Shown: positions 41,306 to 53,199 of the stretch, piece by piece
Position numbering within the stretch: the stretch's first letter is position 1
Layout: each line of letters starts with the position of its first letter
NCBI GenBank assembly: GCA_010909165.1
Contig: MU008215.1
Coordinates: 248,001-312,000, forward strand
Length of the DNA stretch: 64,000 bases
Source of the DNA: Anthoceros angustus
Taxonomy: Eukaryota > Streptophyta > Anthocerotopsida > Anthocerotales > Anthocerotaceae
Direction: 5' to 3'
Notes under the pieces: model-generated
Databases searched by the model: none
Seen by the model: the letters and a program-made list of their open reading frames with translations, nothing else
What the model was told of the DNA's origin: nothing
Made by a program: the position numbers and the translations under genes

Positions 41306-43874
41306 TCACGGTCGACCCTGACAACTGCAACAACCATTTGCGAATCGATGCACCCGGTACCCATCCCTTACGACGATGTCTCTCTGTTCAAGCCTTGACA
41401 TGATCTCCGTGGACCTGTGGCAGTCACTGCACATGCGTAGGTTCTTCGTTACCACCAGAGGTGTCCACTCAGTGTTCAAGAGACCAAACGCCAGAGCTAG
41501 CTTCTCAGCATGCCCACAAAGCGCATCTTCCTTTTCCTTCTCACACACAGCTTCAACACCAACTTTGTGAGGTACGTGGCCTCCTTCCTGCTTCAGACGT
41601 GCATTGCTCTCTACCTTAAGCGCAATATCCTCTCCTTTCTCCCACCAGAAATCTATGTACCTGCTTATTCACCTCAATGGTCGCCACTGCAGGTTTCTTG
41701 TTAGCTCCTGCTACCATTCTCTGTGTTTCAATCCTGTCTACATCGTCCACCTACCTGCATCTGCATAGGCATTGGCCATGAGCACATACGCAGACGCCCC
41801 TGAGGGTCCAGCCTAACAATGCTTTCAAAACACCATCCTCTCTATATCCCGTGACTTTTGCAGGCATTCAACAAAGACGTCAATCCACAACATTACTTTG
41901 GCCCTCATGATGACCATGTTCTCAGCCTCATCTAAATGGCCTGCACGCCCAAGAAGATCAATCATGCAGGTGTAATGCTCAATAGTAGGTTTGATGCCAT
42001 GCTGTTCAGCCATGGAATCAAAGTGCTTCGACCCTCGTGGACCAAGTCCTCATGACTGCATGCTACTAGAAGGCAAGTAAAAGTAGCACCATCAGGCTGA
42101 ATACCGGCAACTAACATCTCCTCAAAACAAGCTAGTGCCTCTGACCATCATCACAAGTACCATACCCAGATATCAGGGCATTCCATGTCACCACATCCTT
42201 TGTGTTCATGCTGTCAAAAACCTGGCGTGCATCTTCCAGTTCACCACATTTTGCATACATGTCCACCAGGCAGTTGCCCAACACATTATCCAGCAGTCCT
42301 CTTTCCACAATCTGTGAGTGCAGCTGCCCTTCTGTAAGGCACCAGTGCTTCCACAGGCCTTCAGAAGGCAAGCAAAAAATAACATGGTCAGCCAAAATGA
42401 GGCCTTCCTCCATTTGTCCATACAGAACAAGCTCTTGGCCGAGTCCTCTGTGCATACCCAGCAATCAGGGCATTCCATGTCACCACATCCTTTGTGCCAA
42501 GCTGTCAAAAACCTGTGCATCTTCCAGTTCACCACATTTTGCATACATGTCCACCAGGCAGTTGCCCACCAAGTATGTCATCCAGCAGTCCTCTTTCGAC
42601 AATGTGAGTGCAGCTGCCTGCCCTTCTGTAAGGCACCAGTGCACAGGCCTTCAGAAGGCAAGCAAAAGTAACATGGTCAGCCAAAATGAGGCCCTCCTGC
42701 TCCATTTGTCCATACAGAACAAGCGCCTCATGTCCCAACTTGCTGCATACCCAGCAATCAGGGCATTCCATGTCACCACATTCTTTGTGTTCATGCAAAA
42801 ACCTGGCGTGCATCTTTCAGTTCACCACCATACCCAGATATCAGGCATTCCATGTCACACATCCTTTGTGGTGCTGTCAAAACCTGGCGTGCATCTTTCA
42901 GTTCACCACATTTTGCATACATGTCCACCAGGCAGTTGCCAACAAAAGTCAGTAGGAATGCCACTGCACACATCACAGTGCACTTTTCTGCCAGATTCCA
43001 AGTCGGCAATGCACAAGCTTGAAGGGCAGCTACAAAGACGTGAGCATCCGCCTTCACTCCTGACCTACGCATCTCATGGTACAGTTGTATGGCCTCATTA
43101 GGTTTCCCATGCTTAGCATGCAGGAGATTATGGAAGACCACATGAAGACATCTGGTTTGCCACCCTGGTGAACACATCCATGGCCTCCTGCAGCCTACCT
43201 CCACATGCATACATGCGCAAGATATGGTTCCCCAAGTATGCATTCGACTCGTACCCAAGTTTGACAGTGAGATCATGAACTCGTCGCCCCACAACCAAAT
43301 CCTTCTTAGCTGTACACAGTTTAGCACAGTGTAAAACAGAGACTGGAGTCTGTCTGCGCCAGAGATTCCAGGGCTCCAACGGCCTCAGAAAGCTTCCCTG
43401 CTGACATAACGTGCTCACGGTTCCAGCCGTTACGACGCCCATTTCCGATCCTGCCAGGTTCAGGCTTATCCGAGCTCGACTTGGAAGGAGGCACCATGAC
43501 CCATCTGCATATCCAAGGAAACGAGCTGCTCATCAACCCAAGCTGGCTTAAACATGCTGTTTAACCACAGGACCTCGCCGGACCCTTACGCCGGAAGTCA
43601 GGCGAACGGGAGTCTTCTTATCTCGTCTGTTGTCCCACCACATGGTAGGGTCCAGAAAAATTGTTGCCACAAGTGCTCCTGCTCCTGGCGACGACCATCG
43701 CTGGAATCGTCCCCACCCACAATTTTCGGAAGTGCTGGGCTCCTTACACTGCTGCACCTGGAGGCTTGGTTTGCCAGGGGTTGACTCCTGAGGTGAGCGG
43801 GAGCTCCTCGTAGAATCCCTGTACACACACACCAATTTGTTGGGTCCACAACGGTCCGGGCCATACTGTGGCAT
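41306..43874 (-). pseudogene. PPR copy C (PDF - PPR array - E - DYW:KP), broken
   Basis: ATG at 43874 on the minus strand. The PDF motif (LWQQFF, WWDNRRDKK) is spread over frames 43874-43548 and 43864-43598. The PPR array runs 43442-42132 in many pieces, for example NHILRMYACGGRLQEAMDVF, ALFVGNCLVDMYAKCGEL and DVVTWNALISGYG. The E region is at 42013-41825 ([20 protein letters not shown]). DYW:KP is represented by 41548-41306: HAEKLALAFGLLNT, MCSDCHRSTEIMSRLE and the end CCSCQGRP. It is 3' of, and in tandem with, copy B on the same strand. At the E1/E2 junction a G run is one base short, throwing E2 out of frame. It is expected to be non-functional as read. Confidence 0.8.
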
Positions 43875-44215
43875 CGTTCAGGGACGTCAGCTGAAGACTG
43901 TCAGATGAGGACTGTGCATACCACACACCTGAAGGATGGTGCATGGTCCAGGAGCAGGACGAAGACCAGTCCTTTGACTTCAGGAGTTTGCATTCACACT
44001 GAAGGAGACATGGTTTCAACATGCGGCTATTGTAAAAAGTGTTTTTAGAGACATTCATTTTCATATCCTGGACAAGAAAGTTTCATTCATCTCTCTGTTC
44101 TGATGAGGTGATCAAGAGCCATCCATGCATGTCTCAGTTACATGAGTTCAAGCATTCACCCCAAGGAAAGGAATATTCTCTGGCGTCACTTACACTGGCT
44201 AGTTCCTTCATTTTT

Positions 44216-47045
44216 TCACGGTCGACCTTACAACTGCAACAACCATTTGCGAATCGATGCACACGGTACCCATCCCTTACAACAATGTCTCTCTGTTCAA
44301 GCCTTGACATGATCTCCGTGGAACTGTGGCAGTCACTGCACATGCGTAGATTCTTCGTTACCACCAGAGGTGTCCCACTCGGAGTGTTCAAGAGACCAAA
44401 CGCCAGAGCTAGCTTCTCAGCATGCCCACAAAGCACATCTTCCTTTTCCTTCTCACAGCTTCAACACCAACTTTGTGTGAGGTACGTGGCCTCCTTCCTG
44501 CTTCAGACGTGCATTCGTGCTCTCTACCTTAAGCGCAATATCCTCTCCTTTCTCCCACCAGAAATCTATGTACCTGCTTATTCACCTCAATGGTCTGCAG
44601 GTTTCTTGTTAGCTCCTGCTACCTTCTGTGTTTCAATCCTGTCTACATCGGTCCACCTACCTGCATCTGCGTAGGCATTGGCCATGAGCACATATGCAGG
44701 CGCCTCCTGAGGTCCAGCCTAACAATGCTTTCAAAACACCACATCCTCTCTATATCCCCGTGACTTTTGCAGGCATTCAACAAAGACGTCAAGCCCACAA
44801 CATTACTTTGGCCCTCACATGACATATCTTCTCAGCCTCATCTAAATGGCCTGCACGCCCAAGAAGATCAATCATGCAGGTGTAATGCTCAATAGTAGGT
44901 TTGATGCCATGCTGTTCAGCCATGGAATCAAAGTGCTTGCGACCCTCATGGACCAGTCCTCATGACTGCATGCTACTAGAAAAAGTAGCATCAGGCTGAA
45001 TACCGGCAACTAACATCTCCTCAAAACAAGCTAGTGCCTTGTGACCTTCATCACAAGTACCATACCCAGATATCAGGGCATTCCATGTCACCACATTCTT
45101 TGTGTTCATGCTGTCAAAAACCTGGCGTGCATCTTCCAGTTCACCACATTTTGCATACATGTCCACCAGGCAGTTGCCCAACACTACGTTATCCAGCAGT
45201 CCTCTTCCACAATCTGTGAGTGCAGCTGCCTGCCCTTCTGTAAGGCACCAGTGCTTCACAGGCCTTCAGAAGGCAAGCAAAAGTAACATGTCAGCCAAAA
45301 TGAGGCCTCTTGCTCCATTTGTCCATAACAAGCGCCTCTTGGCGAGTCCTTGCTGTGCATACCCAGCAATCAGGGCATTCCATGTCACCACATTTGTGGC
45401 CAAGCTGTCAAAAACCTGGCGTGCATCTTCCAGTTCACCACATTTTGCATACATGTCCACCAGGCAGTGCCCACCGTCATCCAGCAGTCCTCTTTCAACA
45501 ATCTGTGAGTGCAGCTGCCTGCCCTTCTGTAAGGCACCAGTGCTTGCACAGGCCTTCAGAAGGCAAGCAAAAGTAAGTAGCCAAAATGCCCTCCTCCATG
45601 CTCCATTTGTCCATACAGACAAGCCTCTTGGCGAGCCCTTGCTGTGCATACCCAGCAATCAGGGCATTCCATGTCACCACATCCTTTGTGGCCAAGCTGT
45701 CAAAAACCTGGCGTGCATCTTCCAGTTCACCACATTTTGCATACATGTCCACCAGGCAGTTGCCCACCATATCAGCAGTCCTCTTTCAACAATCAGTGAG
45801 TGCAGCTGCCTGCCCTTCTGTAAGGCACCAGTGCTTGCACAGGCCTTTAGAAGGCAAGCAAAAGTAACATGGTCTGCCAAAATCAGGCCCTCTTGCTCCA
45901 TTTGTCCACACAGAATATGTGACTCTTGGCTGAGTCCTAGCTGTGCGTACCCAGATATCAGGGCATTCCATGTCACCACATCCTTTGTGCCCATGCTGTC
46001 AAAAACCTGTTGCGCATCTTTTAATGAACCACATTTTGCATACATGTCGACCAGGCAAGTGCCAACAAACCGGTTAAGAGGAATGCCACTGTGCAACACA
46101 TCACAGTGCACTTCTCTGCCAGTTTCCAAGTCGGCGGCAAATGCGCAAGCTTGAAGGGCCGCAACAAAGACGTGACCATTGGCCTTCACCCCTGACCTGT
46201 GCATATCATGGTACAGTTGTATGGCCTCAATAGGTTTCCCATGCTTAGCGTATGCGGAGATTATAGAAGACCACATGAAGGCATCAGGTTTGCCCACCCT
46301 GGTGAACACATCCATGGCCTCCTGTAGCCTACCTCCACATGCATACATGCGCAAGATATGGTTCCCCAAGTATGCATTCGAATCGTACCCAAGTTTGACA
46401 GTGAGATCATGAACTCGTCGCCCCACCAAATCCTTCTTAGCTGCTCAGCACAGTGTAAAACAGAGACTGAGAAATGCAGAGTCTGTCTGCGCCAGAGATT
46501 CCAGGGCTCCAACGGCCTCAAGCTTCCCTGCTGACATAACATGCTCACGGTTCCAGCCGTTACGACGCCCATTTCCGATCCTGCACGCCTCCAGGTTCAG
46601 GCTTATCCAGAGTGCTCGACTTGGAAGGAGAGGCACCATGACCCATCTGCATATCCAAGGAAACGGGCTGCTCATCAACCCATGCTGGCTTTAACAGATT
46701 GTTTAACCACAGGACCTCGCCGGACCCCTTACGCCGGAAGTCAGGCGAACGGGAGCTCTTCTTATCTTGTCTGTTGTCCCACCACATGGTAGGGTCCAGA
46801 AAAAATTGTTGCCACAGGTGCTCCTGCTCCTGCTCCTCGTGACGACCATCGCTGGATAACTCGTTCCAACACACACGATTTATCAGAATCGGAAGTGCTG
46901 AGCTCCTTACGCTGCTGCACCTGGATTGACTGATTGCCAGGGGTTGGTTTCCTACGGTGAGGTGGGCGGGAGCCCCCAGTACAATCCCTATGCACGCACC
47001 GATTTGTTGGATCCACAACGGGTCCGGTTGCCATACTGTGGCCAT
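44216..47045 (-). pseudogene. PPR copy B (PDF - PPR array - E - DYW:KP), broken
   Basis: ATG 47045 opens 161 codons with one PDF motif (LWQQFFLDPTMWWDNRQDKK, SPDF, LKPAWVDEQ). 46429-45674 is the best array piece of the minus strand: RRVHDLTVKLGYDSNAYLGN, VGKPDAFMWSSIISAYAKHG, VGTCLVDMYAKCGSLKDAQQ. Repeated ~300-bp P-L-S units follow to ~44960. DYW:KP is at 44436-44216 with HAEKLALAFGLLNTPSG and MCSDCHSSTEIMSRLE. A missing G in the last codons shifts the frame past the normal stop, so the end reads CSCKVDREK instead of a GRP-type tripeptide. The CCC to CC deletion at the E1/E2 junction is shared with copies A and E. Confidence 0.8.
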
Positions 47046-47249
47046 AGTTCAACGACCGATGTGGGAAGCTGAGGGATGAGTAACCCCGTAGGACACTTAC
47101 ACGGCTTGTAAGTGATTACGTGAGTTAGCGGTAGGGCCCAGTACAAGCTCTTGGACCCGTTTTTGCAGCAGTACAATGAGGAAATGGAAAATGAGGCGAA
47201 GGGCAGGCAGTAATTCCGCTCGTGGGTGCATGCAGGTCGCAATTCAAGC
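47046..47249. other. Upstream region of PPR copy B
   Basis: Non-coding. The bases next to the ATG (minus strand, CGTTGAACTATGGCCACAG) match the start context of copies A, C, D and E. Confidence 0.5.
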
Positions 47250-47681
47250 CAGGGTGTCATTTTGACCCCGTCCCAATGCCGGGACCGGGAGCTCGGTCCC
47301 GGTCCCGGCATGTGTTAAAAAAAACATGGGACCAGAGGTTTTTCAAGAGTCCGGTCCCCACCCTCGGTCCTCTATTACCCTCAAGGACCGAGGGTTCATA
47401 AAAGGTCTGGTTTAAAATTAGTAAATTATTTAATTTTATATCCAAGGATTTATATTTATTATGAACACATGGACATCTTATCATGGACGAAGTTTGCAGT
47501 CTGCCGGCTAGGCTGCAGTCTGCGGACTCCGCAGTCTGCAGTCTTTTATATTATTATTTATAAATTATTTATTTAATATTATTATATTTAATGACCAAGG
47601 TCAGCACGGTCCCTCGTCCGGACGAGCGTAACTAGGTAGACGGTCCGGACCGAGCTAGTACTCGGTCAAAATGACACCCTG
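47250..47681. mobile_element. Non-autonomous hAT-like element with TIRs and 8-bp target duplication
   Basis: Both ends carry CAGGGTGTCATTTTGACC in inverted orientation, exact over 18 bases. Flanks are ATTCAAGC (47242-47249) and AATCAAGC (47682-47689), an 8-bp target duplication with one mismatch, as hAT transposases make. At 432 bp it has no transposase. Subterminal GGGACCGGGAGCTCGGTCCC is self-complementary, and the middle is AT-rich. One end of a relative lies at 15663-15727. Confidence 0.85.
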
Positions 47682-48027
47682 AATCAAGCCGATGGGAGGG
47701 TTCTCCACATATGACTGGATGATGTTGCCGTGCTTATGGACGGGGTTTCATACCATGGTGCCTTTAATTTGCTCGGAACCTACACAAAGTCCCATTTATG
47801 GTTCATCATGGCGTCTACGAATAGCGGGCGTTGAAGAGGGATTCAACTTACCTACAGTCCCAACAGTTCTACGCCCTAGGGACACGACCTACCCACCGCT
47901 TCATGAACCGTCGCATCCGCTCCATCACCACACCTGCACAAACAAACAATCATGATGGACACACAATGTTGTATCTTGTAAGACACACTTAAAGAAAGAT
48001 GTTCTGCAATACATGAGATCTTGCCCA

Positions 48028-48040
48028 TGGTATCAGAGCC
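48028..48040 (+). promoter_or_regulatory. Primer-binding site (initiator Met-tRNA type)
   Basis: TGGTATCAGAGCC, identical to the site at 3876, so a left LTR should end just before 48028. The next ~240 bp give no clear gag, and a gag on the opposite strand begins at 48.29 kb, so the element is broken. Confidence 0.75.
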
Positions 48041-48286
48041 GGAATGACTATGCCCCTTTCCGCATCTTCCCTAGGCCTGGCTCGAGAGGTGAAGTTCTCG
48101 ACGGTCGCCAGAGACGATGGCTCGCAACAGGGGACATCATCGACACCCAGCCCCCGAAGATGCTGCAAGCCTCCGCTATTGCACCTGCGAGCGGCGGTAG
48201 TTAGAAGTATAGAGGCGCAAGACCAAGCCTGAAATCAAGAGACTGACCTGAACTCCACGAGTTGGAGAGACGCTGTTCAAGCTACG

Positions 48287-48643
48287 TCAGTTGAAAGCAC
48301 TTCCGCCCTTCGAGGCCTCGTGGACGTCACACTTCGAAACGTTCATCCACTGGTCGAAGGCAGGGGTTCCTAGAGTGGGACAAGGCATGGACCCATCGAC
48401 TGTTGTCCAAAGGTCTGCATTCTCGAGGTGTCCTCTCATCCCGGTGGCCCAGACATCGTAATCCACGTCGGTAAACCTGTCCTTTTCTTTTATCTCAATG
48501 CCCAAACTGCCGTATTGTGTGCTAGGGTTTACACCACTACTACTTGTGCTGCTGCCAGCCCTCCGACATTCATTTGTTAGGAATTCAGGGGGCTCTTGCG
48601 GGCAGTTCTTGCTTGCGTTCCTGGGAGATGGGTCTCTCTTCAA
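48287..48643 (-). pseudogene. Copia gag, N-terminal part
   Basis: A 118-codon minus-strand ORF with KDRFTDVDYDVWATGMRGHL, ENADLWTTVDGSM and FDQWMN, the standard N-terminal fold of plant Copia gag (DUF4219-like). It ends in unrelated sequence, and no pol follows. Confidence 0.7.
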
Positions 48644-49640
48644 TTAGGGTCGCCAAGTGGGTGTAGGCTTCAGCAGTTAATTAAAGTTGAATACAAAATT
48701 GAATGAAGTACTTTGTTAGGATTAAATTTGAATACAAAATTGAATTAAGTACTTTGTTAGGAGGTGTGACCATTTACCCTAGATATTAAATAAATTATAA
48801 ATAATAATTAGTAGGTTAAAGTAGCAAATGCTTGAATCTCTTACATTGAGGAAGAGTTCTATAGGAGAAGAATGGGCATACAACAAGTAACAAGAAGTTC
48901 TCTACACTACCGGTAATATCGTATCAGGGAAAAAATCAAATGTCAATATAATACGACTAACGTCTTCTTCATATTTTTTTCACATAATATTGAGATAAAC
49001 ACAAAATATGAGGGTAGATATGGATAGAAGAGTCACTTTGGATCTATATATCTATGCATTGCTGGGCAGAAAATATGTTTGGGAAGTTTGGGAATGAGGA
49101 CTCGGGACTCGCGTTAGCAAGAGACACACAAAGGCCTGCAAAGATAACGCAGTATCAACCTCAAAAGAAAGATCCCTTTACTTGAGTGGCAATCGCTCTC
49201 TTATACTACGTCCCGAGGGAGCGCCTTTATTACACCCCTAATTCAAGCTAATGTCCAGCTCACTATGCCCCAGCAAGTGGCTCTCCTCCTCCCTTATTTT
49301 CCCTACCTACGTCTACGGCGGTGGGGCTGTGGTTGACCATGGTTCCCCAGGCGGCAAATCCCGCTGCACTGCGAGCACCATTTGGATGATCCTTGACCCT
49401 CGGGTCGAGGCTCTTCCCTACCTCTGGTGAGCGGGCACTACTCCGGAGGCAGATCCGAGTCTGGTACGGACCCTAAGCACGGTGCTAACCCCTCACTTCT
49501 AACACGAAGGCGCGTCTCCAAAGGTGGCTTTTGCTGGATCACGTTTGGGAGTATGTTAGGGCTGCTCGGGCTCTCGCTGGGCCGGTGGCATGCTCTCGGT
49601 TTGAGAATGCCGGTGTCAAAGTGGTTGTGATATACTCATA
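48644..49640. other. AT-rich non-coding segment with a short direct repeat
   Basis: TTGAATACAAAATTGAAT plus AAGTACTTTGTTAGGA occurs at ~48687-48721 and ~48727-48761. The remainder, including a 67-codon ORF at 49427, has no recognised gene. It may include LTR sequence of the gag at 48.3-48.6 kb. Confidence 0.45.
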
Positions 49641-50085
49641 TCTTAGGGTCTAGGGAGCAAGGTTAAGGAGACTTTTGAATTCTTCTCCTCAGAGCTCTCT
49701 CGCCTGGGCTTGAATGTCAAGATCTTGGAGTGTAGGGTTTGGATTCCATTAAGTGTTTCACCCTCTTTACTATCCTCAAGAGGATATTGCATCTCCGCGG
49801 GGGCTTTGAGTTCTTAACGTCCCTAGCCTTCATATTCGAATATGTGGATGCAACGCTTTCTCAATTGGGGAACTTGCAAGTGGCGTTTGGGATCCTCTCT
49901 TTCTGCTATGTGCGTCGGCCAGGGTACCTTCTCCGAACGGTTTCTCCCTCCCCGGTTTTCTTATCTAGTCTAAGGGATTTTGAGAAATAAATTATGCAAG
50001 CGTTGGACGCCATCTTTGGCCTAGGCACCTTCGAGTGCACTACCGGGGATTTGGTGAGGCGGGAGGCATTCTTTCCTATTGCTTT
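49641..50085 (+). pseudogene. Non-LTR-type reverse transcriptase relic, C-terminal half of RT
   Basis: Across three frames: SSELSRLGLNVKILECRVWI, a LPSLAFIFEYVDATLSQLGN-like stretch, and RRPGYLLRTVSPSPVF (49739-49990). It ends with SLRDFEK and a LDAIFGLGTFECT-like block. This pattern (GL...K...W, FI, RP-YLLR, LRDFD, LDxIFGL) is seen downstream of the RT active site in LINE-like elements of plants and algae. It breaks off at ~50085 (FPIAFGG). Confidence 0.5.
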
Positions 50086-50814
50086 TGGGGGCATGTCATG
50101 CCATGAACTGTATACACAGTGACTGATATGACACATGGGAAGTAAAGTGACAAGAACAGATAACACTGACATATGGCATAAGCCATGTGTCATGAAGTGG
50201 TGAATGAGCTCACATGGGCATGAAATGTATGCATGTATGTGCATGCATGTGGATGGATGACATATGAAATGGTATGTAGAGAGAGAATGTGCCATAACAT
50301 GCATGAGCCATGTATGTCTCTATGACGCATGTGAGGAATGATGGAATGGTGCATGAGGATGCGGACTGGTTATTTATAAAGCCATAAACAATAGAAAATA
50401 CAAATCGGGACCAAAGACCAAGGACATAAGTAATTATCTTCAAATAGGTATTATTGCCAAAGGCTAAGGATTAAATAGCTATATCCCCTAGGCGCTCACC
50501 TTTTCTTCTATTGTCTATTGGGAAGAAGGTGCGCGTAGTAGCGGGAGATAGCAAGAGCCAGAGGCTATATATATAGCTCAACACTCCAAGCTAAGTGGGT
50601 TGTTGATGTTTGTCTAGTAATGAGGTAGCTATACTTCGTCTCTACATTGATTCTTTCTCTCTTTTGTAACGTGTTGGGATCGCATTCTGGTGCAGGAGTC
50701 TCAGACCTCAGGCACGTTTTTCTGTTCGCGGGCTCTAGGCCTTTGTTAAGCAGTAGCCTCTGATCAAGCCTATAGTTAGGGGCCTTATCACTTCTATTTT
50801 TGACCTTGGATGCT
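50086..50814. other. Insertion splitting the RT relic; CATG-rich
   Basis: The RT-relic reading stops at 50085 and appears to resume near 50815, so ~730 bp were inserted. The insert begins CATG-rich and then becomes AT-rich. It holds no recognised gene and no clear inverted ends. Confidence 0.4.
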
Positions 50815-51950
50815 GCAGCCTAAGTGTTGAACATGGCATCTAGGCATGGCAGCTCTGTTGCTTTGCAACGCGATAGGCACTAGTTTACTGGCCACGGAGG
50901 CCTCTACGCCAGCGGCTTTCCTAGGGAGCTAGGCCCTCTCTGCCCCCATCCTGGCTTCTCGTCTCTTAATCCGGGATTCGCGTATCTTGGAGGCCTTCAT
51001 CTTGGGCGTTGCGGCAAGGGCATTCCCCCTACAAGCGTTTTTAAGGTTGGCCAAGGGATCTTTATCCTCATATGGAGAGGCGCAGCTAGCCCTTCTCCAT
51101 GATTTCTCCATTCCCAGGCCCTTTCGAGCCGCCTCCGCTCTTGCTCGGGGAAGGGAGCAGGTTCCTTGCTTCTGGTCAGGCCTAGGCGTTCCGCATCGCA
51201 CTAGTAGCTTTTTCCACCATGATGAGATTTACCAGTTGGTCCGATGCTCGCTTTCTCAACATGCAGGGGCCCTCAGACAGGATCACCTGCATTCCTCACT
51301 GCGGCAAAGCACATATGGCTCACGCATGTTCTTGATGGCTAAGGAGAACGGGTTCTTTCTCTATAGAGAGCGCCCTTATACCCGACTCAATGGCGTTTCT
51401 CTAAGGGCTGACCTATTTTTGACCCTAGGAGACTAGATTTCTGTTGTTGACGTGGTTGTAACAAATCCCTTCCTGAACAATGTCTGTGAGCATGTTATCC
51501 TCAACCCTTGGGGTTGAGTGGCGGAGGGGTGCGCGACTGCAAAGGTCCAGAAGTACTCTCCCATGCAGGATGGCCACATCTTCATCCCCTTTGCCATCAA
51601 GACTCACGGGGCCATGGCCAAGGATTTTTCTAGGTTCGTCAAGGCCTGTGCCAAGGCTTACCACAATCGCAAGAATGGGGTTGGTCTCCCCCTTCATTGT
51701 ATTGTGGCTTGAAGCTTTCTTCAAGCAATGGGTATCCATCGCCCTATAGAGGGCGTTGGCGAACGTGATGCTAAGGACGGCGGCTAGCACTGGATGTGGC
51801 ATCTTCGGTCCCTGTGGTAGGTAGGCCTTTTTCATATCCCTGACCACGAAATTCTTCGCTCTGCAAATAGTTTCGGGATGAGTGATGGCGGGGGTTAGTC
51901 CCCTTGGCTTGGTCCCTTCTGCGGGGTTTTCCCTTTTTTTCTCGGGGTAG
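50815..51950 (+). pseudogene. RT element C-terminal region with nuclease-like domain
   Basis: Starts with SVALLCNAIGTSL-like and AASTPAAFLG-like pieces, then 50987-51436: FILGVAARAFPLQAFLRLAK, HHDEIYQLVRCSLSQHAGAL, LMAKENGFFLYRERPYTRLN. In the next frames come DVVVTNPFLNNVCEHVILNP, then AKVQKYSPMQDGHIFIPFAI, KTHGAMAKDFSRFVKACAKA and a tail to ~51900. The order H..L....L.....E...RP..., DVxVTNPF, K..KY, F.PFA.(E)T.G resembles the restriction-endonuclease-like C-terminus of some RT elements, where it would nick target DNA. The expected Glu before THG is Lys here. It is broken in at least four places. Confidence 0.5.
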
Positions 51951-52009
51951 ATGGGTTTCCATTTTTTTTTTTTACACAATGTCTCCACATTCTCCGATCC
52001 GAAGTTCAC

Positions 52010-52533
52010 AACTTCTCACCCAATGCTCTAAATTGTAGCTAGAGGTCGATAGCAGGCCTGAGCGGATGCCGTGTTGGGCATGCGCTAGAATGAGCAGCGC
52101 CACAAGTAAAGGCTGGGAACTGGCACTTGGGTAAAGGCCTGAACTGCGTTCTCCAACGGTTGGAGGATTCGATCTGGAGTCCAACCTGCCATGCGAGGAC
52201 TACATCCCAATGATGTGATTGGCCTAGAATGCGTTCGAACCGTACCCCAGTTGGACTACCACAGCATGCACGCGCTCACCGCAGACGAGAATTTTTTCTG
52301 CCATGCACCTCTTGAGGACACTATAGAAGAGCGTGTGGGAGACATGGCATCCTCGCTGCTCCAGGTCCATCTATTTGGCAACCATGTGAGACTACGTTTT
52401 GGTGTCTTTTGCCATGGGTACCCAATAAAACACCGTTTGCACTGTCCTTCAGGGTGGTGTGGTGATGCCCAGTACCTGGGCATTCTGCCGTAATCAGTTG
52501 GTAGACTCATCTTACGACAGGGGTCCATGAACG
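52010..52533. other. Upstream region of PPR copy D
   Basis: No gene. 52410-52533 shares CATGGGTAC, CTTCAGGGTGGTG and the ATG-proximal CAGGGGTCC/GAACGATGGCC with the region upstream of copy E, so it is part of the duplicated gene unit (5' UTR or promoter). Confidence 0.5.
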
Positions 52534-53199
52534 ATGGCCACAGTATGCCAACCTGACCCGCTTGGGACGCAACAAATTGGTTTGTGTTCAGGGATTCGAC
52601 GAGGAGATCCCTCGCATCTCGCTTTACGGAGTCAACCCTGGACAAACAATCAAACCTCCAGGTGCAGCAGCAGTGTAAGGAGCCCAACACTTCCACTTCC
52701 GAGAAAATGTGTGGGTGGGGACAGATTTTCCAGCGATGGTCGTCGCGAGGAGGACTTGTGGGAACATTTTTTTCTGGATCCTACCATGTGGTGGGACAAC
52801 AGACGAGATAAGAAGAGCTCCCGTTCGCCTGACTTCCGGCGTAAGGGGTCCGACGAGGTCCTGCGGTTAAACAGCATGTTGAAGCCACCTTGGGTTGATC
52901 AGCAGCTGGTTTCCTTGGATATGCAGATGGGTCATGATGTTTCTCCTTCCAAGTCGAGCTCTCCGGTTAGACCTGGCAGGCGTGAAGGATCAGGTACGGG
53001 CGTTGTAACGGCTAGAACCGTGAGTATGTTATGTCAGCAGGGGGAGCTTTCTGAGACCATTGAAGCCCTGGAATTTCTGGCGCAGACAGACCATGCTATT
53101 TCTCAGTCTCTGTTTTATACCGTGCTAAAACTGTGTGCATCTAAGAAGGATCTGGTTGTGGGCCGACGAGTCCATGATCTCAGTGTCAAACTTGGGTGA
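52534..53199 (+). CDS. PPR copy D, N-terminal part with one PDF motif
   Basis: 221 codons from ATG 52534, the best preserved N-terminus that runs into the PPRs. Residues ~72-128 are the PDF motif: LWEHFFLDPTMWWDNRRDKK, SPDFRRKGSDEV, LKPPWVDQQ. GVVTARTVSMLCQQGELSET follows and opens the first PPR block, SQSLFYTVLKLCASKKDLVV. The frame ends at 53197-53199 (TGAG in place of TACGAG) because two bases are lost in GGGTACGAGTCG. Confidence 0.75.
   Translation: MATVCQPDPLGTQQIGLCSGIRRGDPSHLALRSQPWTNNQTSRCSSSVRSPTLPLPRKCVGGDRFSSDGRREEDLWEHFFLDPTMWWDNRRDKKSSRSPDFRRKGSDEVLRLNSMLKPPWVDQQLVSLDMQMGHDVSPSKSSSPVRPGRREGSGTGVVTARTVSMLCQQGELSETIEALEFLAQTDHAISQSLFYTVLKLCASKKDLVVGRRVHDLSVKLG

Noticed and set aside
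40980-41364. Tyr/Ile-rich ORFs on both strands
   Set aside because: They are translations of (TA)n and (TATG)n microsatellite.
42135-46154. Plus-strand ORFs of up to 350 codons over the PPR cluster (for example 45102-46154)
   Set aside because: They are antisense readings of the PPR repeats on the minus strand; PPR composition leaves the opposite frame open. Their recurrence only reflects the repeat unit.
48028-48643. Single Copia element formed by the primer site and the nearby gag
   Set aside because: The primer site is on the plus strand and the gag on the minus strand, so they belong to different or rearranged elements.
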